Assembly (NCBI GenBank): GCA_016714565.1
Contig: JADKDM010000026.1
Coordinates: 1-64,000 of the forward strand
Source: Candidatus Villigracilis propinquus
GTDB taxonomy: Bacteria; Chloroflexota; Anaerolineae; Anaerolineales; Villigracilaceae
DNA: 64,000 bases
Direction of reading: 5' to 3'
The position numbers and the translations under genes are program-made. Below the pieces are notes generated by a model. The model worked only from the letters and a program-made list of their open reading frames with translations. It did not search any database and was not told the DNA's origin. Positions 7,733 to 16,117 of the stretch are shown in pieces; positions within the stretch are counted from its first letter, which is position 1; each line of letters starts with the position of its first letter.

Positions 7733-8926
7733 TTATGGCCTCCACGAAGGCGCGTACCAATCGTACTCTGTGGAAAGGCCCGGGGCCTGCAAAATTTTCT
7801 GTTCCAGCGTGGCGAGGTTGACAATGAACAAGTGCCCGCCTGAGATCGAAGTTGTCTCTTCCACGAGCAAATATTTTCCATTCGGCGAAAAGAGCAGCCG
7901 CCCCACCGTAGTGCCTTTATATACCAACGACGGATTCTCTCCCGTGCGGCTCACCACATACACTTCCGCAGTGGGCGTACCGTTTGCAAAACTGCCGTAA
8001 TAATTGAAAGCGATCAAATTACTATCCGGCGACCAGACTATTGGATACACGGACCCGCCAGTGAAATTGGAAATTGTCACCGCAGCCGCGCCGCCCGGCT
8101 CCGTCACTTTCAATGTATGGCTTTGCGTGTTGGCATCGTAATCATCATAGACAAAAAAGCCTGCATCTGGCGAAGCAATGAATTGCGTCCTCGCCGCCAT
8201 TGACTCGAACATCGGGAGAACCTGTCCATTTGCGGCACGAAGCAGGTACACACTGCCAGACAAAGCCGAACGCATGATGATATCGTCCGAATACCAACCA
8301 TCCATAATATATGGTCGTCCCTCCACAGGCAGCGCCGCCGAAACACTTTTCAACTCCGAGCCGTTCGGGCGCACCACATACACTTCCTCCCCGCCGAGTC
8401 CATCCTGCGTGCGGAAGGCGATCCACGAACCATCCGGTGACCAGAACGGCGGGTCGATGTACGCGAACTGCGCAAGTGATGTCCACGTTTTGGAGGCGGC
8501 ATCGAACAGCCACAATTTCGTGGGCGTGCCGTTCGGCTGGTCTGAGTACGAGAACGCGGCATACTTTCCATCCGGCGACCAGCTCAAGGCATTGATGGTG
8601 AAGTTAAAAGCGAACGGAACGGGGATAACTTCCAACGGCGGGCAATTGGCATCGATGACGCAGGTGCCGGATACTTTCACCAATTGAATGGATTGGCCTT
8701 GCTGGCGCGGCTGATAGAAGAAATACAACTCGCCCGCTTCTTCCTTAATCTGTGGGCTGGATTCTGTTACAACGGGCAGCGCCTCACTTTGAGTCTGCTC
8801 AGGCGCAGGATCAAGGCCGGGGGTCGCAGGAACAGTTGTCAGATTAAAGAAAGAGGCGGGGGTTGGAGTCGCAGCCGGGGAACAGGCGGTGAGGAAGATC
8901 AAGAGCAGGATCAAGAGTCGCTTCAT
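7733..8926 (-). CDS. Lipoprotein with PD40/TolB-like beta-propeller
   Basis: 397 residues from the ATG preceded by CAGGAGACTTT. Further upstream in-frame codons lack a ribosome site. The N-terminus is a lipoprotein signal (MKRLLILLLIFLTACSP; lipobox LTAC). An Ala/Thr/Pro-rich linker follows, then a propeller with repeated WSPDGKYAAF, WSPDGSWIAF, WSPDSNLIAF and FSPNGKYLLV motifs, the PD40/WD40-like repeats found in TolB. It is expected on the outer face of the membrane and probably binds a protein or glycan. No enzymatic residues are visible. It is divergent from nothing and convergent with the P450 gene. Confidence 0.88.
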   Translation of the reverse strand: MKRLLILLLIFLTACSPAATPTPASFFNLTTVPATPGLDPAPEQTQSEALPVVTESSPQIKEEAGELYFFYQPRQQGQSIQLVKVSGTCVIDANCPPLEVIPVPFAFNFTINALSWSPDGKYAAFSYSDQPNGTPTKLWLFDAASKTWTSLAQFAYIDPPFWSPDGSWIAFRTQDGLGGEEVYVVRPNGSELKSVSAALPVEGRPYIMDGWYSDDIIMRSALSGSVYLLRAANGQVLPMFESMAARTQFIASPDAGFFVYDDYDANTQSHTLKVTEPGGAAAVTISNFTGGSVYPIVWSPDSNLIAFNYYGSFANGTPTAEVYVVSRTGENPSLVYKGTTVGRLLFSPNGKYLLVEETTSISGGHLFIVNLATLEQKILQAPGLSTEYDWYAPSWRP

Positions 8927-8963
8927 AAAGTCTCCTGAAAAAAACGACGAGGACTTAATATAA

Positions 8964-8995
8964 AAGTTCCCGCTGCCTTGTGGCAACGGGAACTT
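8964..8995 (-). terminator. Rho-independent terminator after the NBR1-Ig gene
   Basis: AAGTTCCCGTTGCC / GGCAGCGGGAACTT stem with a short loop, followed on the minus strand by TTATAT. It lies 17 bases after the stop of the gene at 9012-11156. Confidence 0.85.
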
Positions 8996-9011
8996 ATTAG
9001 TTCGGACAAAT

Positions 9012-11156
9012 TTATGGAGTGGCCGTTGCCGTCGGTGTTGATGTGGGTGTTGATGAAGTTGAAGTTGGTGTGGCAGACGGAGCGGCGAGTGTGTTCGTGG
9101 CCGTTGCAGATGCCGCTGCCGTTGTTGCGGTTGGAGTGGCGCTCGCCGGAACAGCAGGGCCGACGGAGGAGTTATAGATGATGGGCGCGACCCAAAGGGC
9201 GCGGTCGCCTGCAGGGGAGCCGGTGGAAAGCACGCTGAGAACGAACTTCACATCCTGGCCAACCAGCGAGCTCAGGTCAACATCTGCGGTGTAAATGCCG
9301 CCTTCGTATTTTTCAACGAATGCCCAGAAGGTTTGAATGGAGGAACTGCCAGCCACGGAGTAATCGAGGCGGAAGACCACATAGCAGGTGGTGGCGCCGT
9401 TTTCACAGTTCACAATGGTGCGGAATTTGTCGCCGGCTTTCACTTTGTAGGCGGGGTAAATACCCTGGATGTAGCCGTTGTTCACATTCTGCGGGAAGGT
9501 GACGATACCCGGGCGGCTGTCGTTGGTGCCGTTCTCCAATTTTGATGGATTGGTGATGAGCACAAAACCTTTTGCGTCACCATTCGTGCCGGGGCATGGC
9601 AGTTCGCCCGCTCCGCTGTACCATTTGGCCGCACAGACGTTGGCAACAAAGTCATAGCTTGTTCCGGCAATCGGTGTGGCAGGTGTGGATGGGGTAGCCG
9701 GAGTGCCTGCTGTGGCTGTCTTTGTGACAGTTCCAGGAACGATACCCGTGCCAGAAACCTTGATCTCAACCCAGAAGGATTTGGTTCCAGCAGAGCCAAT
9801 GCCGAAGGGAACGCCGGTGTTGCTCTTAAGCTTCCAATAACCGCGGTAGGTGCCGGCTGTGGTCGGTGAAGTTAATTGAACAGTAATATCCACGGTTTGG
9901 CCGGGGGCCACGGTGGTAGGGATGAGCGCGGTATCCGGCCCACCCATTTTCTCGCCAGAGTCAAACATGAGGCTGTAATTCGTCCATGTGCAGGTGCCGA
10001 TGTTCTTCAAGCGCCAGGTCTTGGTAAAGCCAATGCCCGGAGCCAGGGATGTGCCATCGGGTACGGTTACATCCGAAACAAATTGAGCGCGGTCACAAGC
10101 GTTGGGCGTGGAAGTAACCGAAGAAGTAGCAGTTACAGTCGGGGGTGTGCCGGTTACTGTCGGCGTGATGGGTGTAGCCGTGGCAGGTGTAGTGCTGCCG
10201 CCCGCGCGTGAAATAACAGGGTTGACCCACAACGAACGATCACCCGTTGGTGAACCATACGCAGAAGTGACGAGAATGAACTTCACATCCTGCCCGGCCA
10301 ATGAACTCAGGTTCAGGTTGACGTTGTACGTCCAGCCTTCATATTTTTCACGGAAAGTCCAGAAGGTCTTTACCGCGCCTGTGCCGATCTGATAATCGAG
10401 GCGGTAGGCAACGTAACAACTGGTGGCGCCGTTTTCGCAGCCAATGGTCGCCTGGAAGCGGTCACCGCTCTGCACTTTGAAGGCAGGGTACACACCTTGA
10501 ACAAAACCATTATTCACATTATTGGGAGCAAGCAGCAAACCGGCCTGAGCAGATTCAATTCCGCTTTCCAGTTTGGGCTTGTCCAATTTAATGGCAAAAC
10601 CGCTGGCGTTGCCGTCAGTGCCGGGGAAGGTCAATGCGCCCGCGCCGCTGGTCCATGTGGCAGATGCGGCGTTGGCGGTAAAGTCATAGCCGGTGCCGGA
10701 AGCCGCGGTGACATTGATCTCAACCCAGAAGGATTTGTTCGCGGTTGAACCAATGCCGAACACGCCGCCGGAAGCGCTCTTGAATTTGTAATAGCCAAAG
10801 TAATGACCAGCCGCGCTGGGCGCAGTCATATCCAGAGATATGTCCACGGTCTGGCCGGGGGCAACCGTTGTCGGCAGGGCAACAGAAGCGGGCGCGCCCA
10901 TCTTCTCGCCGCTGTCAAAGATCAACGAGACATCGGCGCTGTTCCATGTGCATGTGCCAATATTCTTCAGTCGCCAGGTCTTCTTGAACGTAGCGCCGGG
11001 CGCGTAGCTTGTACCATCCGGCACAGTTACATCGGCGATGAATTGCGCCCAGTTGCAGGTGGCCGCTTTCACTGGCTGCGCGGCTGCCGCAGGCAGAAAG
11101 GACACCATCAAGGCGATCAAAAGTAAGGCGGTAGCTAATTTGGTTACAAATTTCAT
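9012..11156 (-). CDS. Secreted protein with two NBR1-type Ig domains and a duplicated module
   Basis: 714 residues from the ATG preceded by GGAGGAAGAA. A signal peptide (KLATALLLIALMVSFLPAAAA) opens it. Two copies of an Ig-like domain of the NBR1/ILRUN type follow (about 32-150 and about 350-465), each with FxADVTVPDGTS or FVSDVTVPDGTS, KTWRLKNIGTCTW, DSGEKMG, APGQTVDI and KSFWVEI. Each is followed by a module of about 155 residues (YDFTANAASATWTSGAG... and YDFVANVCAAKWYSGAG...) with conserved GCENGATSCYVAYRLDY-like cores and DRSLWVNP-like ends. A Thr/Ser/Pro/Ala-rich tail of about 55 residues ends the protein. The modules are unrecognised but look like beta-sandwich carbohydrate- or surface-binding domains. 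It is probably extracellular. No sorting motif is seen. The signal peptide and the duplication are seen; adhesion is inferred. Confidence 0.85.
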   Translation of the reverse strand: MKFVTKLATALLLIALMVSFLPAAAAQPVKAATCNWAQFIADVTVPDGTSYAPGATFKKTWRLKNIGTCTWNSADVSLIFDSGEKMGAPASVALPTTVAPGQTVDISLDMTAPSAAGHYFGYYKFKSASGGVFGIGSTANKSFWVEINVTAASGTGYDFTANAASATWTSGAGALTFPGTDGNASGFAIKLDKPKLESGIESAQAGLLLAPNNVNNGFVQGVYPAFKVQSGDRFQATIGCENGATSCYVAYRLDYQIGTGAVKTFWTFREKYEGWTYNVNLNLSSLAGQDVKFILVTSAYGSPTGDRSLWVNPVISRAGGSTTPATATPITPTVTGTPPTVTATSSVTSTPNACDRAQFVSDVTVPDGTSLAPGIGFTKTWRLKNIGTCTWTNYSLMFDSGEKMGGPDTALIPTTVAPGQTVDITVQLTSPTTAGTYRGYWKLKSNTGVPFGIGSAGTKSFWVEIKVSGTGIVPGTVTKTATAGTPATPSTPATPIAGTSYDFVANVCAAKWYSGAGELPCPGTNGDAKGFVLITNPSKLENGTNDSRPGIVTFPQNVNNGYIQGIYPAYKVKAGDKFRTIVNCENGATTCYVVFRLDYSVAGSSSIQTFWAFVEKYEGGIYTADVDLSSLVGQDVKFVLSVLSTGSPAGDRALWVAPIIYNSSVGPAVPASATPTATTAAASATATNTLAAPSATPTSTSSTPTSTPTATATP

Positions 11157-11336
11157 TTCTTCCTCCATCAACTTAAGTACTAAATAAGAACGTTGTAAAG
11201 TCTCATAAAGTTCCTTTTGACTATACGCCATCCCTAGTATAACTTTTCTTTAACAAATGTTCAATAAGAGAAAAGAACCATTTTCCGCCTATTTCTTCTT
11301 AATTACACATGAAATCGAATCATAAAAGCATTGCAC

Positions 11337-11342
11337 TATAAT
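11337..11342 (+). promoter_or_regulatory. TATAAT box 7 nt before dinB ATG; leaderless start
   Basis: A perfect -10 hexamer ends seven bases before the ATG, with no purine-rich ribosome site between. No LexA-type palindrome was seen beside it. Confidence 0.55.
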
Positions 11343-11349
11343 TGCAGAC

Positions 11350-12513
11350 ATGCCACGCACCATTCTTCATCTAGACCTCGATGCGTTTTATTGTTCAGTG
11401 GAAGAAACTCAAAACCCTGAACTCATCGGCAAACCATTCGCAGTTGGCGGCAAGCCAAACGAACGCGGCGTGGTGGCATCGTGTTCGTATGCCGCACGCG
11501 CTTTGGGCGTGCGCAGCGCCATGCCCATGTCTCGTGCGCTGCAATTGTGCAGGCAACTTATCATCGTGCCGGGGCGGCATAAACTCTATGGTGAGTACTC
11601 CGAAAGTGTGATGGAGAAATTGCGGGATCTGACTCCCCTAGTGGAACAGATCTCCATCGACGAAGCCTTTCTCGACATCTCAGACATTCGTGAAGATCCC
11701 GTGCGCCTCGCTCTGGACCTGCAAGCTGATATCCGCGTCGATCTGCAGTTACCCTGCTCGATCGGGATCGCATCCAACAAACTCGTGGCAAAGATCGCCA
11801 CCGAGGTTGGGAAGAAATCCAGCAAGAGGAAGAACGAACCGCCCTTTGGGTTTACCATGGTCCCTGCGGGCGAAGAAGCAAAATTCCTCGCTCCCCTGCC
11901 CGCGGATATGCTCTGGGGTGTGGGGCCGAAAACTTTTGCAAGGTTAACCGAGCTTGGCATCCACACCATCGGTGACATTGCCAACTGGCCCGAAAAAGAA
12001 CTCGTCAATCTCTTTGGCGAAAACGGACGCGACCTGTGGCACCACGCGCAGGGAATCGATAACCGTCCTATTGTCACTGAATACGAAACAAAATCCATCA
12101 GCCAGGAAACCACCTACAACGTGGATGTGCGCGATGAAAAGACTCTCGAAAAAACGTTGCGCGAACAATCCAAAGATGTAGCGCGTCAACTTCGCAAAAA
12201 TGATCTCGCGGGAAAAACCGTCAAATTGAAAATCCGCTGGTCTGATTTCACCACCTTATCAAGACAAGTCACGTTACCCACCTCCACAGATAATGAAGAT
12301 GAGATATTCCACACAGCCGTCAAATTGATGAAAACCGTCCGCAAGCCGAATCAAGCCGTTCGGTTGATCGGAGTCGGCGTCAGCGGGATCGGTGCTCCAG
12401 TACGGCAACTCAGCTTGTGGGACGAAGGAAGCGAAAAGTCCCGCAAGGTGCAAGAGGTTGTGGATCAACTTCAAGAAAAATATGGAAGGGATGTCATCCA
12501 CAAAGGGGAATAA
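11350..12513 (+). CDS. dinB: DNA polymerase IV (Y-family)
   Basis: A 387-residue error-prone translesion polymerase. Palm acidic motifs are present: LHLDLDAFYCSVEE near the N-terminus and SIDEAFLDIS around residue 100. The finger motif ASCSYAARALGVRSAMPM, a helix-hairpin-helix (DMLWGVGPKTFARLTELGI) and a little-finger domain (residues about 240-345) follow. The C-terminus is extended slightly and ends with VVDQLQEKYGRDVI. No canonical beta-clamp QxxLxLF is visible, although RQLSLWDEG at about 360 fits a clamp-binding QLSLW-type peptide. It stands alone with its own terminator and a leaderless-type promoter. Confidence 0.96.
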   Translation: MPRTILHLDLDAFYCSVEETQNPELIGKPFAVGGKPNERGVVASCSYAARALGVRSAMPMSRALQLCRQLIIVPGRHKLYGEYSESVMEKLRDLTPLVEQISIDEAFLDISDIREDPVRLALDLQADIRVDLQLPCSIGIASNKLVAKIATEVGKKSSKRKNEPPFGFTMVPAGEEAKFLAPLPADMLWGVGPKTFARLTELGIHTIGDIANWPEKELVNLFGENGRDLWHHAQGIDNRPIVTEYETKSISQETTYNVDVRDEKTLEKTLREQSKDVARQLRKNDLAGKTVKLKIRWSDFTTLSRQVTLPTSTDNEDEIFHTAVKLMKTVRKPNQAVRLIGVGVSGIGAPVRQLSLWDEGSEKSRKVQEVVDQLQEKYGRDVIHKGE

Positions 12514-12538
12514 ATCTGGAAACTGATATTTTTCTAAA

Positions 12539-12573
12539 AGCGGGAATATGTCATAATTTGACATATTCCCGCT
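12539..12573 (+). terminator. Terminator hairpin after dinB
   Basis: AGCGGGAATATGTCA / TGACATATTCCCGCT perfect 15-nt stem with a 5-base loop, followed by TTAT. The T run is short, so termination strength is uncertain. Confidence 0.75.
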
Positions 12574-12598
12574 TTATACTTTTCATGGATGTGACACA

Positions 12599-13555
12599 AT
12601 GAACAACACCGCCACCCGTCTGATCACGCTCATCTTCCTGCTGCAAAACCAGCCAAACCAGAAGGCAGCTGAACTCGCTGGCAAGCTCGGCGTTTCGCTG
12701 CGGACTGTCCACCGCTATTTTGAAATGCTGGATGAAATGGGAATTCCCGTCTATTCAGAGCGCGGGCCGTATGGCGGGTTCTCGCTCATGCGAGGCTACA
12801 AAATGCCGCCTCTGGTTTTCACACTCGAAGAAGCTGTGGCTGTTGTTTTGGGAACGGGACTGGTGCAGGAATTGTGGGGCGACTTGTACCGCGAATCTGC
12901 GCAGGGCGCATTGGCAAAGCTGGAAAATCTGCTGCCCGAGGAGCAAGCGCGTGAAGTGACATGGGCGCGTGGTTCGCTCGTTGCTACAGGAATGAACCGC
13001 GCCGACTTGAAAGCGCAAACACCCACACTGGAAAAACTGCGCCGTGCAATTCGCGAACACCGAAACGTGAGAATGAAATATCAAAGTAATCAAGTCCCAC
13101 ATCCCACCGAGCGCGGACTCGACCCGTACGCACTCGTCCACCGCTGGGGCTGGTGGTATGTAGTCGGGTTCTGCCATGTTCACAAAGAGATCCGCACCTT
13201 TCGTGTGGATCGTATTTCCGAAGTTAGTTTGTTGGAAACATCCTTCGCCCAATCGCCTGATTTCAACTTGCAAGTGTATTTGAAGAACGAAATGCAAACA
13301 CAGCCGCAGATCACTGCGCGTCTGCGCTTTGAACCAGCGTATGCAAATATGGTCGCGGGCAATCAATCGTATTGGGAGACGGTCGAACCGCAACCAGACG
13401 GTTCGTTGGAAGTCACACTCTCCTCCCCCACTCTCGAATGGGCAGCCAGCACAACACTGGCCTATGGCCCCGCTGTGGAAGTGTTGGAACCACCCGAGCT
13501 TCGGGCAATGGTCATTGAATGGCTGGAAGTGACCACAGGAAAATACAAACCATGA
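12599..13555 (+). CDS. YafY/DeoR-type regulator with WYL domain
   Basis: A 318-residue transcription factor. The N-terminal winged helix spans about 5-62 (ATRLITLIFLLQNQPNQKA, then LAGKLGVSLRTVHRYFEMLD, then GIPVYSERGPYGGFSL). The WYL ligand-binding domain spans about 140-220 (REHRNVRMKYQS; Y in LDPYALVHRWGWWYVVGFC; IRTFRVDRISEVSLL). A WCX C-terminal extension follows. The family senses small molecules or nucleic acids through WYL and binds as dimers. The next gene starts inside its stop codon (ATGA), so the regulator probably controls or is co-transcribed with the following three genes. Confidence 0.93.
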   Translation: MNNTATRLITLIFLLQNQPNQKAAELAGKLGVSLRTVHRYFEMLDEMGIPVYSERGPYGGFSLMRGYKMPPLVFTLEEAVAVVLGTGLVQELWGDLYRESAQGALAKLENLLPEEQAREVTWARGSLVATGMNRADLKAQTPTLEKLRRAIREHRNVRMKYQSNQVPHPTERGLDPYALVHRWGWWYVVGFCHVHKEIRTFRVDRISEVSLLETSFAQSPDFNLQVYLKNEMQTQPQITARLRFEPAYANMVAGNQSYWETVEPQPDGSLEVTLSSPTLEWAASTTLAYGPAVEVLEPPELRAMVIEWLEVTTGKYKP

Positions 13556-14523
13556 ACGATAAAACCATCGAATGGCTTTTGCAAGGCGAGCCGTGGGTTG
13601 AATATCGCACACGAGTGGATTTGCTCGAACAATCACCGGATGATCCGCAAGTTATTGCGGCTCGCAAAGCCATGCTTGCTGACCCGAAGATCAAAGCCCT
13701 GCTCACCGAGTTGACCGATTGGCCTGGCACCGTGTTGAACAGCCATAAATCTGCCAGTCAGTCCTTTCACAAACTGGAGTTCATCGCAGCGCTGGGACTG
13801 AACATCAACGACGCGCCAGTGAAGAAGATCGCCGACAAGGTGATGAAACATCAATCCGAGCAGGGGCCATTCCAATTGCCAACGAATGTCCCTGTGCATT
13901 TTGGCGGCAGTGGAAAAGATACGTGGGCGTGGGCTTTGTGCGATGCGCCAGTTTTGCTGGCTTCACTGATCCAAATGGGAATGCGGGATGACCCGCGTGT
14001 GCAAAAAGCAATTGAATACTTGAATGGACTCGTCCGCGATAACGGCTGGCCTTGTGCCGTCTCACCAGAGTTGGGAAAATTCCGCGGGCCGGGGCGCAAA
14101 GATGATCCATGTCCATATGCAACATTGGTGATGCTGAAAGTGCTGGCGCATGTGCCTGAGTTGCAAGAGAGCAAATCCACAAAGATCGGCGTGGAAACTT
14201 TGCTCTCCCTTTGGGACGAAAGCATGGAACGCCATCCATACATGTTCTTCATGGGCACAGACTTCCGCAAGCTCAAAGCTCCGCTCTTCTGGTATGACAT
14301 TCTGCATGTGTTGGATATTCTGAGTCATTTCAAGTGGGCGCAGAAAGATAAACGCTTCAAGGATATGCTGCAAGTTGTGGAATCAAAAGCAGATATTGAT
14401 GGAAGATATATCCCCGAATCCATTTGGACGGCGTGGAAGGATTGGGATTTCAGCCAGAAGAAAGTCCCGTCCAAGGGGCTGACATTTTTTGTTCAACAAA
14501 TATCAAAAAGGAATAATCATTAA
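13552..14523 (+). CDS. Alpha/alpha-toroid protein (prenyltransferase/squalene-cyclase-like)
   Basis: 323 residues. It overlaps the WYL regulator stop by four bases, so it is translationally coupled. The sequence is helical with repeat-like blocks (RVDLLEQSPDDPQVIAARKA, KLEFIAALGLN, ALCDAPVLLASLIQMGMR, KAIEYLNGLVRDNGWPC, YATLVMLKVLAHVPEL), as in terpenoid-cyclase/prenyltransferase alpha-toroids. The class II cyclase DxDD motif is absent, so enzymatic activity is uncertain. Many Anaerolineae-type genomes carry such proteins next to WYL regulators, but this is recalled, not checked. Cytosolic. Confidence 0.65.
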   Translation: MNDKTIEWLLQGEPWVEYRTRVDLLEQSPDDPQVIAARKAMLADPKIKALLTELTDWPGTVLNSHKSASQSFHKLEFIAALGLNINDAPVKKIADKVMKHQSEQGPFQLPTNVPVHFGGSGKDTWAWALCDAPVLLASLIQMGMRDDPRVQKAIEYLNGLVRDNGWPCAVSPELGKFRGPGRKDDPCPYATLVMLKVLAHVPELQESKSTKIGVETLLSLWDESMERHPYMFFMGTDFRKLKAPLFWYDILHVLDILSHFKWAQKDKRFKDMLQVVESKADIDGRYIPESIWTAWKDWDFSQKKVPSKGLTFFVQQISKRNNH

Positions 14524-14533
14524 GGAGGGCAAC

Positions 14534-15028
14534 ATGCCAAAACCAACAACAAAGATTCAAATCATTGAAACAGCGCAAAAAGAACGCACCGCGCTGGAAG
14601 AACTGCTCGCCGCACTGACGCCCGAACAGATGACGAAGCCCAACGTCATTGGCGAATGGGCGGTCAAGGATGTACTGTCCCATCTCATTGAATGGGAAGG
14701 GATGGTGATGAAATGGTACACGGAGGGAGTGAAGGGCAATATCCCTGCCGTGCCTTCGGAGGAATACAACTGGGGAAAACTGCCGCAGCTAAATCACGCC
14801 ATCTTCCTCAAGCACCGTGACAAGCCGCTTGCAGAAGTTATGAAGACCTTCAAGGCTTCGCACAAAAAGATCATGAAGATGATTGAAGACATCCCTGAAA
14901 AAGATTTATTCACCCGCAAGGTGTACAAATGGGCGAACAATAATCCGCTGGCTGCGTATTTTGTCTCTGCCACGGGAAGTCACTACCTCTGGGCACGAAC
15001 GACAATTCGGAAAGCGATTAAGAAGTAA
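14534..15028 (+). CDS. ClbS/DfsB-family four-helix bundle protein
   Basis: 164 residues from the ATG after TAAGGAGGGCAAC, a strong ribosome site. The N-terminal helix (KIQIIETAQKERTALEELLA), the motif NVIGEWAVKDVLSHLIEWEG and the C-terminal ASHKKIMKMIEDIPEKDLF match the ClbS/DfsB (DUF1706) family in the DinB-like four-helix superfamily. ClbS is a cyclopropane hydrolase that protects against colibactin; other members have no proven role. It follows the toroid gene by 10 bases and precedes the GyrI-like gene by 13, so the set is one operon with the WYL regulator. Confidence 0.85.
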   Translation: MPKPTTKIQIIETAQKERTALEELLAALTPEQMTKPNVIGEWAVKDVLSHLIEWEGMVMKWYTEGVKGNIPAVPSEEYNWGKLPQLNHAIFLKHRDKPLAEVMKTFKASHKKIMKMIEDIPEKDLFTRKVYKWANNNPLAAYFVSATGSHYLWARTTIRKAIKK

Positions 15029-15041
15029 AAAGGAGACTGAC

Positions 15042-15692
15042 ATGAAAATTCTTGACTTGAAAAAACAGTACAAACATCTGTATCAACCCTCCGCGAAGAA
15101 GATCGAAACTGTGCAGGTGCCAAACCTGCAATTCGCCATGATCGATGGTGCGATTGAAAAAGGCTCCGAGCCGGGGAAATCACCAAACTTTGCAGAGGCA
15201 ACGCAGGCTTTGTACAGCCTGTCCTACACGCTCAAGTTCATGCTCAAGAAGCGCAAGACCAATGCTTTTGATTACCCCGTCATGGCGCTCGAAGGATTGT
15301 GGTGGGTGGAGGACGGCTTTTTCGATATCACCGTGAAGGACAATTGGTTCTACACGCTAATGATCATGCAGCCCGATGTCATCACCAACGAGATTTTCGA
15401 GGAAGCCCGTGAACAAGTCCGCAAGAAGAAGGGTGACAGTGAAATGCTTTCGAAGGCAAAGCTCGCCCATTTTGAAGAAGGCTTGTGCGTGCAAACCATG
15501 CACATTGGGCCGTATGCCACCGAACCCGCCACCATCGACCGCATGAAGGAATTCATGGCCGAGAATGGATTAGAAGATAACGTCGGGCCAAGAGGCGGTA
15601 AACATCACGAGATCTACATCAGCGATCCGCGCAAGGTTGCACCTGATAAAATGAAGACGGTGTTGAGACATCCTGTTGTAATCAAAGTTTAA
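15042..15692 (+). CDS. GyrI-like small-molecule-binding protein
   Basis: 216 residues from the ATG after AAAGGAGACTGAC. It has the SOUL/GyrI-like fold: NLQFAMIDGAIEKGSEPGKS near the start, then FAEATQALYSLSYTLKFMLK, ALEGLWWVEDGFFD, and EEGLCVQTMHIGPYATEPAT near the end. Related proteins bind hydrophobic or drug-like compounds, and some hydrolyse cyclopropane-type toxins. The pairing with a ClbS/DfsB-like gene is consistent with a detoxification or xenobiotic response operon under the WYL regulator. That role is inference. Confidence 0.85.
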   Translation: MKILDLKKQYKHLYQPSAKKIETVQVPNLQFAMIDGAIEKGSEPGKSPNFAEATQALYSLSYTLKFMLKKRKTNAFDYPVMALEGLWWVEDGFFDITVKDNWFYTLMIMQPDVITNEIFEEAREQVRKKKGDSEMLSKAKLAHFEEGLCVQTMHIGPYATEPATIDRMKEFMAENGLEDNVGPRGGKHHEIYISDPRKVAPDKMKTVLRHPVVIKV

Positions 15693-15695
15693 AGG

Positions 15696-15740
15696 TTGAA
15701 ATGTTGGAAGGTTTGAACGTTCAAACCTTCCAACATTCAA
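15696..15740. repeat. Heptad-word inverted repeat (TTGAAATGTTGGAAGG...)
   Basis: A nearly perfect 45-bp palindrome made of 7-nt words (aggttga, aatgttg, gaaggtt / ttcaaac, cttccaa, cattcaa), placed between the GyrI-like gene and the next ribosome site. It may act as a terminator or attenuator. It belongs to the heptad-word family described in the findings. Confidence 0.85.
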
Positions 15741-15752
15741 ACGAGGAAAATT

Positions 15753-16112
15753 ATGAACTGCTTCTACCATCCCACTTCCCCTGCTGTTGGCGTATGCAAA
15801 TACTGTCAGCGCGGACTATGCTCCGAGTGCGCCGCCGTTATGGACGATGTCATCGCGTGCAAGAATCGCCACGAAGATGAAGTCCACCAAATTGAGCAGC
15901 TTGCAGCGCGTAACTTGTTCCAATCCAAAAGGGTATCTTCTGGCTACATGCGCAATGCAATTTTCTATGGGCTGGTGGGCGGGGTATTCGCAGGCTTTGG
16001 GTTATGGCAATTGAAATGGCTCGGATTGCAAGCAGTGGTATTTATTATGCTCGGAGTCTTTTTGCTTTACGCAGCAGCAGCCAATTACTTTGAGGGAAGG
16101 AAACACAAATAA
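15753..16112 (+). CDS. B-box-type zinc-finger membrane protein
   Basis: 119 residues. The N-terminus has a Cys/His cluster (C3, H6, CKYCQRGLCSEC, then C and H around 36-40) like the B-box zinc fingers found in bacterial membrane proteins. Two hydrophobic helices follow (about 67-86 and 89-109). The ribosome site is AACGAGGAAAATT. The zinc domain is expected in the cytosol. Function unknown. It is followed after 5 bases by the phospholipase-C-like gene, so the two are probably co-transcribed. Confidence 0.8.
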   Translation: MNCFYHPTSPAVGVCKYCQRGLCSECAAVMDDVIACKNRHEDEVHQIEQLAARNLFQSKRVSSGYMRNAIFYGLVGGVFAGFGLWQLKWLGLQAVVFIMLGVFLLYAAAANYFEGRKHK

Positions 16113-16117
16113 ACTTC

